Source: Trichoplax sp. H2 (Eukaryota > Placozoa > Uniplacotomia > Trichoplacea). From it: a stretch of 64,000 nucleotides of DNA. This document shows, in pieces, positions 38,102 to 49,281 of this stretch. The notes below the pieces were generated by a model. The model worked only from the letters and a program-made list of their open reading frames with translations, was not told the DNA's origin and ran no database searches. The stretch's first letter is position 1; the number at the start of each line of letters is the position of its first letter. Both the position numbers and the translations under genes were made by a program. Where the stretch lies: contig NOWV01000249.1 of NCBI GenBank assembly GCA_003344405.1, positions 1 to 64,000 on the forward strand, in the 5' to 3' direction.

Positions 38102-41100
38102 AGTGAAATTAGGTTTTCAAGTGGTCCTTTCGGATTTGCTTTTCCTTTTCTCTTATGCTATCAACTGATTCAATAGATCAATTTTTATGCCTCTTGGTTG
38201 ATATTAATCTATCGCTGTGACCTTTGAAAGGTTAAAATATTCTTTTGCTATCTTGCTGAAATAATATACTATTATTATTACATGTACTCCCATGAATATA
38301 CTAAAAAAATGCAAATTTGATCACAATCAATAATATACAAATAAGTATCCCAAAGATCGGGACGAAAAAGAGCGCTATTATCGTCAGGAAGCTCTTAAAA
38401 TGTTCGTAGTAGCCTAGTGGCTTAAATACTCTGCAAATGTTTGCTTATTGCTGAGTATCGTTAGCATCAATATGATATTTAACTTTTGACGGAGCCTTCA
38501 ACTACAAATTTCAAGATTTCTCTCCTAAAATCGGGATTTGAGCCCCACCAATCTTTAAAAGATCTTTTGGCTTACTATTATGAGTTGGAATGTGGCTTAA
38601 GCAAAGATAATTCAATAAATGTTCGTTCCTTACATAGTCGAAGATAATAACTTCAACATACTCCATGCTAATTAATACTTATGAATATAATATATTATTT
38701 ACTCCATTTTAATTGTCAACAAAGAAGGACGAAAGTTTAGCTTTTACGCATGCTATCATCAATGTAGGATATGATTTAGTGTAATTCGACGACGTGAGAT
38801 AGGATAATTGGATGATAAAAGATAATAAGGAATTACTATATTTTGTGGAAACTAGTGTATAGACAGTACGTATACTTAGCATTACTTATTAAGTCTCTCA
38901 TTGAAATATTAAAATGTAGAATTAATCGTATCTTATCCAATTACTTCGTTTTAGGTTATTCTACTTTAATTTATTCATAGATCATTACTAATTCTAAAGC
39001 ATAGTAAATAGTCGTTTTTATTAAACTAATGTTCGCGTTGCAATACTAAATTAATAAGGTTACTCATGCATATGTTTATCCACTAAATTAATTCTTTTAA
39101 TTTACTGGCAATAGTTGAGAGAAGATAATGTTAATAATATCAGCAGTATGCAACACGCATATATTGACATGATTTTAAAACCGTATCTTAAAGTAATGCT
39201 AGGAATTTAGATATATCTTATCCAAAGCAAATTGTGGAGTGATAATTTAACCAATAAAAATAGTTGAAAGATGAACTATACGATGACAAACTACGCAAAG
39301 TATAACGAGTGAGGGACATACCAGTCTCTACAGTAATAGAATATTCGATAGCCCTAATATACAGGTATAACGTCCTATAGGAGGAAGAATGATGGGTAAT
39401 TAGCAACCAGTAAATTGGTATTTTGAGCTTAAGTTGCCAAATTAGTAAGCGACATTTATTATGTGACAAACATATTATCATTTCTTTCATTAAAGTCATC
39501 GCATAGTAGTTCCTTAGATAAGAAGTCAAGCTGAACAGTTAGAGACTATTTTCATTTTGAATACACAAATTTGTACACAAACTTTACATGAAGTAATAGC
39601 TCTATAATAAAGTACCGTAACTAGACAGAGAAGCTTAAGATATTTGAAGCAATATCAATGTTAATATTTTCATTAATACAGGCAATTTTTTATGTTAATT
39701 TTACTTCCAATAAATGTTTCAATTGTATACTTATGTCAACAAGATTTACAATTTATGAGGACTTTGGCCTCCTAACATTTATTGATTATTAATATAAGTA
39801 AGCTTCCACTAATTTGGCAGACTAACATGTAAGTACAATTAGAATTTAACATACCAGGTAATTCTGTTTAGATACCGATACGGCATTTAAAAACGAATTT
39901 GTCCTAACTTGCATATTTATGAGAACTTGTATGAACATATACAAAATATATCAAAAGCTAAATACGGATTTTAACTTCATAGTGTAATAATATAATTTAT
40001 ACCTAAAGTTTTTGAATACCGATTAAATATAACTTTTCTGATCTTCGAATGAATAGTCTATTCGTTATGATCTGTTGTTGAATATCGTAAAAGTGCCATA
40101 TCGCATATCATAGTGAATCTTTTTAATCTCTCATCTCAAAAACAACGTTAAGTAAACCATTTTATCATTAGTTAGACATGTTCACCATAACAGCTATAAT
40201 CAGTTTCATTGATAAATTCATTATGTACATTAGGGTTACTAAATATTGCAAACACCATAAGGTTAGAGTACAAGTTGTGATGTCATAATTTTCAACGGAA
40301 ATGTATGATAATTCTATACCGTACGGCATCATGATCGCTAATTTTTTCTTTATCTTAGGCTGCAAATATCAACTTCAATATATTACTCGGCGAGAGATCC
40401 TATTCTATCTCCCAAAGGAGATTATTACGATGCCTCTCAACGATTTTTAAGCTACAAACTTGTTTATAAGTGATGAATAAGCTTAGTATCCAATAATTTT
40501 GTGGTGTTAAAATGAATAAACTGCAATTGATTTACCAAAATCGCACATGAAAATTTTTGCTATGCTCCGAATTTTTCATTTCTCGCTTACTTTGACTATG
40601 AAAGTAATGCTAACATGTCTATAAGAACAATGCAGAAATACTTTTTAACATTCCTGACGCCATTATCGGAATTGAGTTTTTCTTAACAGATGATAGTTAA
40701 TACTTTAGCTATGAAATCATTCAGATTATTCTGTACTACAAGTCTTGTTTTATCAAATGATGGACTCGCATTAGATATTAAAAAGAATACCGTGTTCAAT
40801 TATTAATATATTTTAGTGCTTAGCAACAGGTGTACAAAAATTAATAAATTTAATTAACTACAGATAAATCTAAATCAGTCATAATCTAGCTCATTACAAT
40901 GCGATCGAGATTAGATCATAGACATCTCTTACTTCATAAAATATAGTAAAATTTTTTAGAGAACAGTTACATGATGATGGATTGAAAATAATACCATACA
41001 AAAATCAATGCCTACCCTTTCTTTCGAATAGGTAGCTGTTACTTCTCAGTCCAACACTACGAAGATAAATATTATTAAAGGGATGTTATTAAGATTCATA

Positions 41101-41548
41101 AGCGTTCCTAGATACCCCAGAAAATGAGTACGAATATATCGTATTTCGCTGTTGACTTCTCTATATGAAACAGAAATCGAACTCCGAAAAACGATAGATC
41201 GCAAAGATGACCGAATGTCACATCTTGTTAATAAGAGGTAGCTCAGTTTACTTATAATACTATTTACGCTACTTGCGTAGTAATCATATTATTCATATCC
41301 ATGATAGAAAAGGATGATTACAAAATAACTGAAAATTTTTTTATTTCCAGTAATTTTTCGTTGTTAAAAAAGTACATTACATGTTAACGGTATTGTGATA
41401 CATAATAAATTACATTTCACTAAATGTTACAATTCTTCTTAAATAAATAAGAAATAGCATTTAATTGTATCTATTGCTCCTTTAAATTTTAGATGTTGTA
41501 AGCGCCTAAATATTTACCAGGTATGAAAAGTGATGATTATATGAGTAA
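38102..41548. other. P450 intergenic spacer
   Basis: No gene was recognised. The right end (about 41130-41548) resembles the DNA downstream of P450 B (about 43560-44745), marking it as part of a segmental duplication with P450 A. Confidence 0.5.
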
Positions 41549-43021
41549 TCACACTCTTCGTACGACTTTTAATATTACTGGATTTTCTGGTATAGCTGTA
41601 AAAATGACAATTGTCGGTAAAGGATTTTCAGTTTGACTAGCTACTTCGAACTTGACTTGTTGTAGTAATCGTACTAAAATTAGTTTTAAATTCATCATTC
41701 CAAGTCTATTGCCTATGCATTTACGAGGGCCATCACTAAATGGTAAAAAGTGACATGGATGACGTTTAGATTTCTGATCGGCTGAAAATCGCTGAGGATC
41801 GAATTTATCAGGATTTTCCCATATATCAGGATCTTCATGGATAGCTTTTACTGCAATTGCAATACCGACACCTTTTGGAAATTGTACGCCGTTAATAACA
41901 CAATCGCTTTTAGCTTCACGTAAGTTAATGTATCCAGCTGAGAAGTAACGAAATGCTTCGTTAATCGTCATTTCTAAGTAGTCTAACTTTTGAATATCGT
42001 TATAGTTTAAATTATCTTCATCAGGACAATATTGATCAATCTCTTCAATGACTTTATCTTGTACATCAGGATTAGTAGCTAAAGCAAATGCTATGAAGGT
42101 TAAGCTAGAAGCTGTAGTATCATATCCTCCGATTAAAAAAGTAAGACAATGTTGTACAATATCGAAATCGCTTATTTTCTCTTTATGTTCTGCTTCGATT
42201 ACTAACTTTAGCATATCAGTTCTAGTAGATAAACCTTGATCTAATTCTCTACGACGAGTTGTGACAATTTTCCTTAACATAGTGGCTAATTTTACGATGG
42301 CTTTGACTTGTTTATAGTTAAAAAGAACGCGAAGTGGTCTGGAAGCCTTTGGTAATGCAATAAATAACGCTGCAATTGGCTTTTTAAGCCCACCCATGAA
42401 GTTATTGATGTGAGTTTGTAATTCGATTTTCTTTTCTTCGTTAGGTTTAACACCAAATAGCGATGATAATGACATATCCATGGCGGTACTATAAAATAGT
42501 TCCCTCACGTTTATAGTATCATCGTCGTTATCGATTTTGTGTAAAACTTTCTCTAACAAATTGCTACTAGCTTCATTAGCGAAGTGAGACATGGCTTTTA
42601 ACTTATTCGGAGAGAAAAGCGGAGTTAGACTTTCACGAGCATGCTTCCAAGTCACGTCGCGAGCATCAATTAAGCCTACGGGCCTATTCGAAGTTGGTAC
42701 TAAATCGATTCTGTTAATAAAATTTTCGGATTGTTTAACTAGAATTTCATAAGCAATATCAGGATCGGCTACGTGGATTATCGGTTTTCGACCGTAGTAT
42801 AATCCAAAAATCTTTCCATACTTTTTAACATGGTCAGTTAAACATAGATGCCTGCGAACATAAACGGTATCCCATAAATTACCGACGATAAACTTGGGTT
42901 TAGGACCAGGTATATTAATCTTATCAAAGTAGGAGTACGGTTTGAGATAGTAGAAATAGAAAATATAAGTAAAAAGTAAAACGACAAAAGTCGAGGATAG
43001 AATGATTAAGGTAATATCCAT
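41549..43021 (-). CDS. Cytochrome P450 A, CYP3 clan, intronless
   Basis: 490-residue ER-anchored monooxygenase. Order: N-terminal transmembrane anchor (about 3-25), proline hinge INIPGPKPKFIVGN (35-48), C-helix WKHAR (125-129), I-helix GGYDTTASS (298-306) with the acid-alcohol pair for O2 activation, ExxR (E355-R358), PERF-type DPQRF (408-412), and haem ligand Cys435 in FSDGPRKCIG. Similarity to the CYP3A/CYP5 pattern (GPRNCIG followed by an M-N-x-K-L stretch) places it in clan 3. Substrate unknown. It is about 92% identical to P450 B, with differences concentrated in residues 106-113 and 209-255. A TATA-like TATAAA lies at 43057-43062. Confidence 0.93.
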   Translation of the reverse strand: MDITLIILSSTFVVLLFTYIFYFYYLKPYSYFDKINIPGPKPKFIVGNLWDTVYVRRHLCLTDHVKKYGKIFGLYYGRKPIIHVADPDIAYEILVKQSENFINRIDLVPTSNRPVGLIDARDVTWKHARESLTPLFSPNKLKAMSHFANEASSNLLEKVLHKIDNDDDTINVRELFYSTAMDMSLSSLFGVKPNEEKKIELQTHINNFMGGLKKPIAALFIALPKASRPLRVLFNYKQVKAIVKLATMLRKIVTTRRRELDQGLSTRTDMLKLVIEAEHKEKISDFDIVQHCLTFLIGGYDTTASSLTFIAFALATNPDVQDKVIEEIDQYCPDEDNLNYNDIQKLDYLEMTINEAFRYFSAGYINLREAKSDCVINGVQFPKGVGIAIAVKAIHEDPDIWENPDKFDPQRFSADQKSKRHPCHFLPFSDGPRKCIGNRLGMMNLKLILVRLLQQVKFEVASQTENPLPTIVIFTAIPENPVILKVVRRV

Positions 43022-43056
43022 CTTGATGAGCCTACGTCGATGTGTATTTGCTGTAT

Positions 43057-43062
43057 TTTATA
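43057..43062 (-). promoter_or_regulatory. Candidate TATA box of P450 A
   Basis: TATAAA on the coding strand about 36 bp before the start codon at 43021. The short implied leader makes it plausible but unproven. Confidence 0.35.
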
Positions 43063-44081
43063 ATCATAATCGGTAAATTACAGGTTTGCAACCGGATTAA
43101 TTCTTTCAATGCTTAATGAATTATAGTAACAATGCTGACATGGTTGCTAGGCATTATTCGTAAAGGTCACACCTAGGGTCATCAGGGTCATCACAGCCTG
43201 TGGAATCGGTAATAGCGTAATCACAAGTTACTATAAAAGTAATCCCTAAGATAATTAGCAAAGAAAGATTTATGACGTTAGAACTTAGAACGAATCATTT
43301 AATCGCTACCTCGAGTTTAAACTGTAATAATTGCAATAAAGATTCATAATGTAGTACAAATCTAAATCTTGATTGAAGAATTGTTCATAAGAGTAAGCAG
43401 CTTGTAATTATATACTCGTATATATTAACTGGTCACATAGTATAACGATGTACTTTAGCTTCTGACGATTAACCCTTTATGCCCAGATGGCGGTTTAATT
43501 ACCCATCTATATAAGTAGATATTGTTTAGCAGTTCGACAACATAAAATATTCTAGAATATGAACGAGATTATATTTCGTTATCTACTTTTCGTGTAGAAC
43601 AGAAATCGGACCCCTAAGAACAGTAAGTCTTGACGGTATTCAAACTGTAATAAGTTCTGGAGCAAATGTAGAGACAACGTATTAGCAAAAAATAGAACTT
43701 TATCAAGACATAAAGTGCGAACTAATATACATAGACTGAGTATTCTAGAAGGTTCTATATGCATATGAGGTTCAAATACGTGCGCATCTAAGACTGAGCC
43801 TTCCGAAGTAACTCTACTAATACTATGACACAAATATTTCATTATTTTAATAATAAGTTATACTATTTGCTCATGGCTTCGTTAACGCCTCTTACTTAGT
43901 AATTATATTATGTATTCACAAGATAGAGAAGAGAAGTACGAATTTAAGGGTATGTAGAGTTACCAAATATTTTTACGTTTCTAGCAATTGCGAATAGTAG
44001 ACAAGATTATAAGTTAACGGTAATGTGCTGCATGACAAATTACACTTGACCAATATTTATAACTTATCTTAATTAAATAAG

Positions 44082-44641
44082 TGTGATATATACCGATCAC
44101 GAAATTCCAAAATTAGAAAAAATAAGGGCTTTATTGAATCTTATACAAAGATTAACTACACGCAGCTCTACTCTAGCCGAATACTACTACAAAAGACTTC
44201 TAGAACGAACTAACAGAATAATCTAAAGTTGCATGCTTTTATGCTTTTCGTAGCATTCGCAGCTACAATCCGCACGGCAACCTTTACCTTATTTTATGCA
44301 TAGTTAAATTATTCTTAGTAGCACTATTCTACTGCGGACCATCATTAATCCGATATAGATACGACTACAGTATTTGCGTAGACATTATTCACACCAGCCA
44401 AGGTACAATGAATTAGCCATATCCTAATATATGATTTACAGTTCTATTTTTACCTATAACCTTATTAGTAACTCAACACCTTACTGTATATAGTCATCTG
44501 TACTCTAGCATAGAGTTTATACCACTACAGTCTATAGTTATGGCTACCAAAAATATCTTAGGATAAATATAGAAGTTACGCTACCGTACATTATACTAAA
44601 CATGGCTAACAGTCTACAATCACAATACCAAGTTACATTAC
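44082..44641. mobile_element. Candidate 560-bp non-autonomous insertion
   Basis: When the 3' flanks of P450 A and B are compared, this stretch is present only beside B. It is bounded by AATAAG on both sides (44076-44081 and 44642-44647), while the A flank has a single AATAAG there. The ends, TGTGATATATA and the reverse complement of the right end TGTAATGTAAC, are weakly alike. No coding capacity. A MITE-like insertion with a 6-bp target duplication fits. Alternatives are a deletion from the A flank or ordinary divergence. Confidence 0.4.
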
Positions 44642-44745
44642 AATAAGAAATAGTATTATAATATCTGTTATCCATCGCAATTTTTAGATGTAAGTAAGTA
44701 GTTTAGTACTTAAGCAGACATTAAAAGCGATGATTATATGAGTAA

Positions 44746-46218
44746 TCACGTTCTTCGAACGATTTTTAATATTACTGGATTTTCTGGTATAGCTGTAAAA
44801 ACAACAACTGTCGGTAAAGGATTTTCAGTTTGATTAGCTACTTCGAACTTGACTTGTTGTAGTAATCGTACTAAAATTAGTTTTAAATTCATTATACCAA
44901 GTCTATTGCCTATGCATTTACGAGGGCCATCACTAAATGGTAAAAAGTGACATGGATGACGTTTAGATTTCTGATCGGCTGAAAATCGCTGAGGATCGAA
45001 TTTATCAGGATTTTCCCATATATCAGGATCTTCATGGATAGCTTTTACTGCAATTGCAATACCGACACCTTTTGGAAATTGTACGCCGTTAATAACACAA
45101 TCGCTTTTAGCTTCACGTAGGCTAATGTAGCCAGCTGAGAAGTAACGAAATGCTTCGTTAATCGTCATTTCTAAGTAGTCTAACTTTTGAATATCGTTAT
45201 AGTTTAAATTATCTTCATCAGGACAATATTGATCAATCTCTTCAATGACTTTATCTTGTACATCAGGATTAGTAGCTAAAGCAAATGCTATGAAGGTCAA
45301 GTTAGAAGCTGTAGTATCATATCCTCCGATTAAAAAAGTAAAGCAATGTTGTACAATATCGAAATCGCTTATTTTCTCTTTATGTTCTGCTTCGATTACT
45401 AACTTTAGCATATCAGTTCTAGTAGATAAACCTTGATCTAATTCTCTACGACGAGCTGTGACAATTTCTCTTAGCATAGACGACGCTTTTATGATACCTT
45501 TGACTTGTTTATAAGCGATAAATAAGCTTAGGAATCTGTAAATATTTGGTAATGCAAAAAATAACACTGAAATTGGCCTTCTAATTCCACCCAAGAAGTT
45601 ATTGATGTGAGTTTGTAATTCGATTTTCTTTTCTTCGTTAGGTTTAACACCAAATAGCGATGATAATGACATATCCATGGCGGTACTATAAAATAGTTCC
45701 CTCACGTTTACAGTATCATCGTCGTTATCGATTTTGTGTAAAACTTTCTCTAACAAATTGCTACTAGCTTCATTAGCGAAGTGAGACATGGCTTTTAACT
45801 TATTCGGAGAGAAAAGCGGAGTTAGACTTTCACGAGCATGCTTCCAAGTCACGTCGCGAGCATCAATTAAGCCTACGGGCTGTTTCGAAGTTGGTCCGAA
45901 TTTAATTCTGTTAATAAAATTTTCGGATTGTTTAACTAGAATTTCATAAGCAATATCAGGATCGGCTACGTGGATTATCGGTTTTCGACCGTAGTATAAT
46001 CCAAAAATCTTTCCATACTTTTTAACATGGTCAGTTAAACATAGATGCCTACGAGCATAAACGGTATCCCATAAATTACCGACGATAAACTTGGGTTTAG
46101 GACCAGGTATATTAATCTTATCAAAGTAGGAGTAAGGTTTGAGATAGTAGAAATAGAAAATATAAGTAAAGAGTAAGACAGCAAAAGTCGAGGACAGAAT
46201 GATAAAAGTTATATCCAT
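44746..46218 (-). CDS. Cytochrome P450 B, CYP3 clan, intronless
   Basis: 490 residues, tandem paralogue of P450 A in the same orientation. All P450 hallmarks are kept at the same positions: GGYDTTASN (298-306), E355-R358, Cys435 in FSDGPRKCIG. The frame is open 29 codons further upstream (to 46305), but the Met at 46218 is chosen because it matches P450 A and C (MDIT/MDNS starts) and because the upstream part runs through a 35-bp direct repeat. Coding sequence outside the two divergent blocks is almost identical to A even at silent sites, while the flanks are not. Three TATA-bearing repeat units lie upstream. Confidence 0.93.
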   Translation of the reverse strand: MDITFIILSSTFAVLLFTYIFYFYYLKPYSYFDKINIPGPKPKFIVGNLWDTVYARRHLCLTDHVKKYGKIFGLYYGRKPIIHVADPDIAYEILVKQSENFINRIKFGPTSKQPVGLIDARDVTWKHARESLTPLFSPNKLKAMSHFANEASSNLLEKVLHKIDNDDDTVNVRELFYSTAMDMSLSSLFGVKPNEEKKIELQTHINNFLGGIRRPISVLFFALPNIYRFLSLFIAYKQVKGIIKASSMLREIVTARRRELDQGLSTRTDMLKLVIEAEHKEKISDFDIVQHCFTFLIGGYDTTASNLTFIAFALATNPDVQDKVIEEIDQYCPDEDNLNYNDIQKLDYLEMTINEAFRYFSAGYISLREAKSDCVINGVQFPKGVGIAIAVKAIHEDPDIWENPDKFDPQRFSADQKSKRHPCHFLPFSDGPRKCIGNRLGIMNLKLILVRLLQQVKFEVANQTENPLPTVVVFTAIPENPVILKIVRRT

Positions 46219-46245
46219 ATTTGCGAGATTTGACAAACGTATTAT

Positions 46246-46315
46246 AACTGTAGATGTAATCAGCGTGCAACTACTGTAATAACTGTAGATGCAATGACCG
46301 TGCAACTACTCTAAT
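46246..46315. repeat. 35-bp direct repeat just upstream of P450 B
   Basis: Two units (46246-46280, 46281-46315), each beginning AACTGTAGATG and containing GTGCAACTACT, differ at a few bases. They lie in the presumed 5' leader or core promoter. Confidence 0.85.
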
Positions 46316-46660
46316 AGTAATACAGTGCCTACCGCTTTATAAGCCCACCTGCGAAGATATATCCTTTTACGGGTATACAGTACTGTATGTTACATAAATA
46401 TTATACAGGCATTTCAACGGAATACAGTATTACTGTAATAGTAATACAGTAGCTACCGCTCTATAAGCCCACCTGCGGATATCCTTCTACGGGTATACTG
46501 TATGTTACATAAATATTATACCGGCATTTCAACGGAATACAGTACTACTGTAATAGTAATAGTAATACAGTAGCTGCCGCTCTATAAGCCCACCTACGGA
46601 GATATCCTTCTACGGGTATATGTTATATACAGTAAATATTATACAGGCATTTCAATGGAA
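46313..46660. repeat. Three-copy ~115-124-bp repeat carrying TATA-like motifs
   Basis: Copies start at 46313, 46437 and 46552. Each holds TATAAGCCCACCT (which on the P450 B strand reads AGGTGGGCTTATA), CTACGGGTATA and GGCATTTCAA. The copy nearest the gene has a full TATAAA on the gene's strand (46336-46341); the distal two read TATAGAG there. Confidence 0.88.
46336..46341 (-). promoter_or_regulatory. Candidate TATA box of P450 B
   Basis: GGGCTTATAAAGCGG on the coding strand, about 118 bp before the start codon. The sequence CTTATAAA is also found at the corresponding place before P450 C, which supports a functional core promoter. Confidence 0.45.
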
Positions 46661-46718
46661 CTAGTCCAAACTCCTGTCGCTTTGCTGACGGTTTACGATA
46701 ATGTGCCCATTTATTAAT

Positions 46719-46786
46719 AATTAACAGATAGTATTACCATTCGACATTATATATATCCCGGTAATAGCCGGGTACTACTATATTTA
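46719..46786. repeat. Dispersed repeat, copy 1
   Basis: AATTAACAGATAGTATTA followed by ATTATATATATCCCGGTAAT. The second copy at 47204-47270 is in the same orientation and about 85% alike. The boundaries are not sharp enough to name an element class. Confidence 0.7.
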
Positions 46787-47203
46787 AAACTGATTGATTT
46801 AATGTACGTATTGATCGTGCATTTCCACGTTGTTCACTTCGCTTTCGCCTATCAGATCGCTGACTAACTGACATTATCCTCTTAGAAACACTTTTTGTTA
46901 TATGATACATAGCAATCAAAAATAACCGGGACAGGGGAACTACTGTAGAGTTACACTACGAAATGCATGAGAGCAATAGAACTAATAGTACCTACTAATG
47001 TGTATCAATCACTTATACCTTCTCAATAATATTTACATAAACCCTAGAGATCATTCATTTCTACACCAATTCAAATTTCCTTAAGTAACTTTCGCATTAG
47101 TACGTTTACCGAATAAGGATGGTTACTATATACAGTATTAATGCTATGTTAAGGTTGGTAAGCGAAACTGTCAAATATACGTTTATGCTCAATTTGTTAA
47201 TAA

Positions 47204-47270
47204 AATTAACAGATAGTATTATCATTTGATATTATATATATCCCGGTAATAGTAATGTACTATGCTATAT
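47204..47270. repeat. Dispersed repeat, copy 2
   Basis: Partner of 46719-46786, 485 bp away, sharing AACAGATAGTATTA and ATATATATCCCGGTAATAG. Both lie in the spacer between P450 B and C. Confidence 0.7.
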
Positions 47271-47490
47271 TAAGATTAGTGTACAGAATAAATGGTGTTC
47301 TACCAGCATGACAGGAAGTAGCATAAGAAGCATATCAGTAACACTCATATTATTCAGATTCCGGAATTGATAACGGACTACGTATGTCCACCAATGTCAA
47401 ATCCTTTTCAAGCTTTACTGTTGCAGTAATAACTTTATTCTTTTCCACTAAATGACTAAGAACATGAGTGACAGTTGATGGAAAATTACT

Positions 47491-48966
47491 TTATTGCGTC
47501 CTATGAACAATCTTCAGATATACCGGATTTTCTGGTACAACAGTAAATTGTATTACCGTTGGTAACGGGATCTCGGTCTCTTTAGCCACATCAAATTTCA
47601 CTCGTTGTAATAATCTTGCTAAGATTAGTTTCATGTTCATCCAGCCCAATCTTATACCTATGCATTTTCGAGGGCCTTCGCTAAATGGTAGAAAATGACA
47701 AGGGTGACGATTAGCATTAGCTTCAGGTGAAAATCTCTCTGGATCAAATTTGTCTGGATTCTCCCATACATCAGGATCTTCATGAATAGCTTTAACAGCA
47801 ATGGCAACACCAACACCTTTCGGAAATCGTACGCCGCGAATAGTGCAATCTTCCTTCGCTTCGCGAAGATTGATATAGCCAGGTGAGTAATAACGTAACG
47901 TTTCATTTAGTACCATGTCCATATAAGTTAACTTTTGAACATCGTTGTAAGTCAGATTGCTTACATCGGGGCAATGCTGGTCGATTTCTTCAATGAGCTT
48001 GTCTTGGACATCAGGATTAGTAGCTAAGGAAAATACGGCATAAGTCAAGGTAGCAGCAGTAGTGTCGTAACCACCAACCAAGAACGTAAAGCAATGTTGT
48101 ACAATATCTCGATCCGTAATCTTGTCTTTATGTTCAGCCTCGATGACTAATTTGAGCATGTCAGTTCTAGTGGTAACGCCTTGCTGAAGTTCTTGACGAC
48201 GCGTCTTGATAATTTGTTGCAAAATAGAATGCGTCTTGACAATACCAAATACTTGCTTACGAGCAAAAAAAACACTTAGCAAAATGAAAACTTTAGGTAG
48301 CGCAATCGACCAAGCAGAAAATGGGCGAGCAAGTCCTGTTATAAAGTCAGAAAAGCCTGCTTCGAATTCATCTCTTTTTTTTTCGTCTGCTTCAATACCA
48401 AACATGGACGTTAAAGACATTTCCATAGCGGTACTATAAAACAGCTTTTTCATATCCAATACAGCACTACGTAGTTCAGTATTCTCAAGTATTTTATTCA
48501 ATAAATTGAAACCAGCATTATTTGCGAATTGAGACATCGCTTTTAGCTTAGTAGGAGAGAATAACGGTGTCAAGCTTGTTCGCGCATTTTTCCAATCCTC
48601 ATCACGAGCTTCCATCAAGCCTACAGGTCTATCAAAGCTCGGCACCAAGTTAACTCGATTTAAAAATTTGTCTGATTGTTTTAGCAAAATCTCGCTTACA
48701 ATATCGATATCAGCAACATGGATGATGGGAATCTGACCATAAAATAGCCCGACTACCTTGCCATATTTTTTAAAGTATTTATTTAAGCACCTATGACGAT
48801 GGCCATAGCTGCTATCGAACAAGTTACCGAAAATATATTTAGGTTTAGGCCCTGGTATATTGAATTTGTCAAAGTAAGAGTATGGTTTCACATAGTAATG
48901 ATAAATATAATATAAAAGAGAAGCAGTGGTAAAACCAAGTATCGTTGTGTAGACTGAATTATCCAT
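47491..48966 (-). CDS. Cytochrome P450 C, CYP3 clan, intronless
   Basis: 491 residues. The N-terminal anchor is followed by FNIPGPKPKYIFGN; C-helix WKNAR; I-helix GGYDTTAAT (298-306); ExxR E355-R358 in NETLRYY; haem ligand Cys435 in FSEGPRKCIG. Roughly two-thirds identical to A and B by eye, and the same length register throughout, so the three share a recent common ancestor. The frame stays open 62 codons upstream of the chosen Met (48966), but a CTTATAAAGG TATA box at 49045-49050 falls inside that extension, so it is unlikely to be transcribed in full. Divergent from P450 D. Substrate unknown; probably an ER monooxygenase needing P450 reductase. Confidence 0.93.
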   Translation of the reverse strand: MDNSVYTTILGFTTASLLYYIYHYYVKPYSYFDKFNIPGPKPKYIFGNLFDSSYGHRHRCLNKYFKKYGKVVGLFYGQIPIIHVADIDIVSEILLKQSDKFLNRVNLVPSFDRPVGLMEARDEDWKNARTSLTPLFSPTKLKAMSQFANNAGFNLLNKILENTELRSAVLDMKKLFYSTAMEMSLTSMFGIEADEKKRDEFEAGFSDFITGLARPFSAWSIALPKVFILLSVFFARKQVFGIVKTHSILQQIIKTRRQELQQGVTTRTDMLKLVIEAEHKDKITDRDIVQHCFTFLVGGYDTTAATLTYAVFSLATNPDVQDKLIEEIDQHCPDVSNLTYNDVQKLTYMDMVLNETLRYYSPGYINLREAKEDCTIRGVRFPKGVGVAIAVKAIHEDPDVWENPDKFDPERFSPEANANRHPCHFLPFSEGPRKCIGIRLGWMNMKLILARLLQRVKFDVAKETEIPLPTVIQFTVVPENPVYLKIVHRTQ

Positions 48967-49044
48967 TTTCCAATATTTTTTCAGTGTTGATGCAGCATAC
49001 GATATGAACAACCGAACATTGATCGCATGAATTACCTTCAATCC

Positions 49045-49050
49045 TTTATA
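49045..49050 (-). promoter_or_regulatory. Candidate TATA box of P450 C
   Basis: TATAAA within CTCTTATAAAGGATTG on the coding strand, 79 bp before the start codon at 48966. Confidence 0.5.
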
Positions 49051-49281
49051 AGAGTAGCAAGCCTTGTACAGTGTAAATGTAGACCTTAATACACCTATCA
49101 GTGATTTAGTGTTAAGGCTCTTACTCTGTATGATAACATTCCGACGATGCAAACGTTGCCAAGGTTAATCCGAGAAAACTACTGGTGTAGCTGCAAGTCT
49201 GCAACCTTTCAATACCTTCTGTGTTTACAAATGTCCGACATGCAGATTGTTGAGCCTTATTCAACAAACAAGTCATGTGCA

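Noticed and set aside
42048-42239. 63-aa plus-strand ORF within P450 A (and its twin at 45245-45436)
   Set aside because: Antisense shadow of the conserved P450 coding sequence.
48967-49152. 62-residue N-terminal extension of P450 C
   Set aside because: Paralogues start at the internal Met, and the TATA box at 49045-49050 lies inside the extension.
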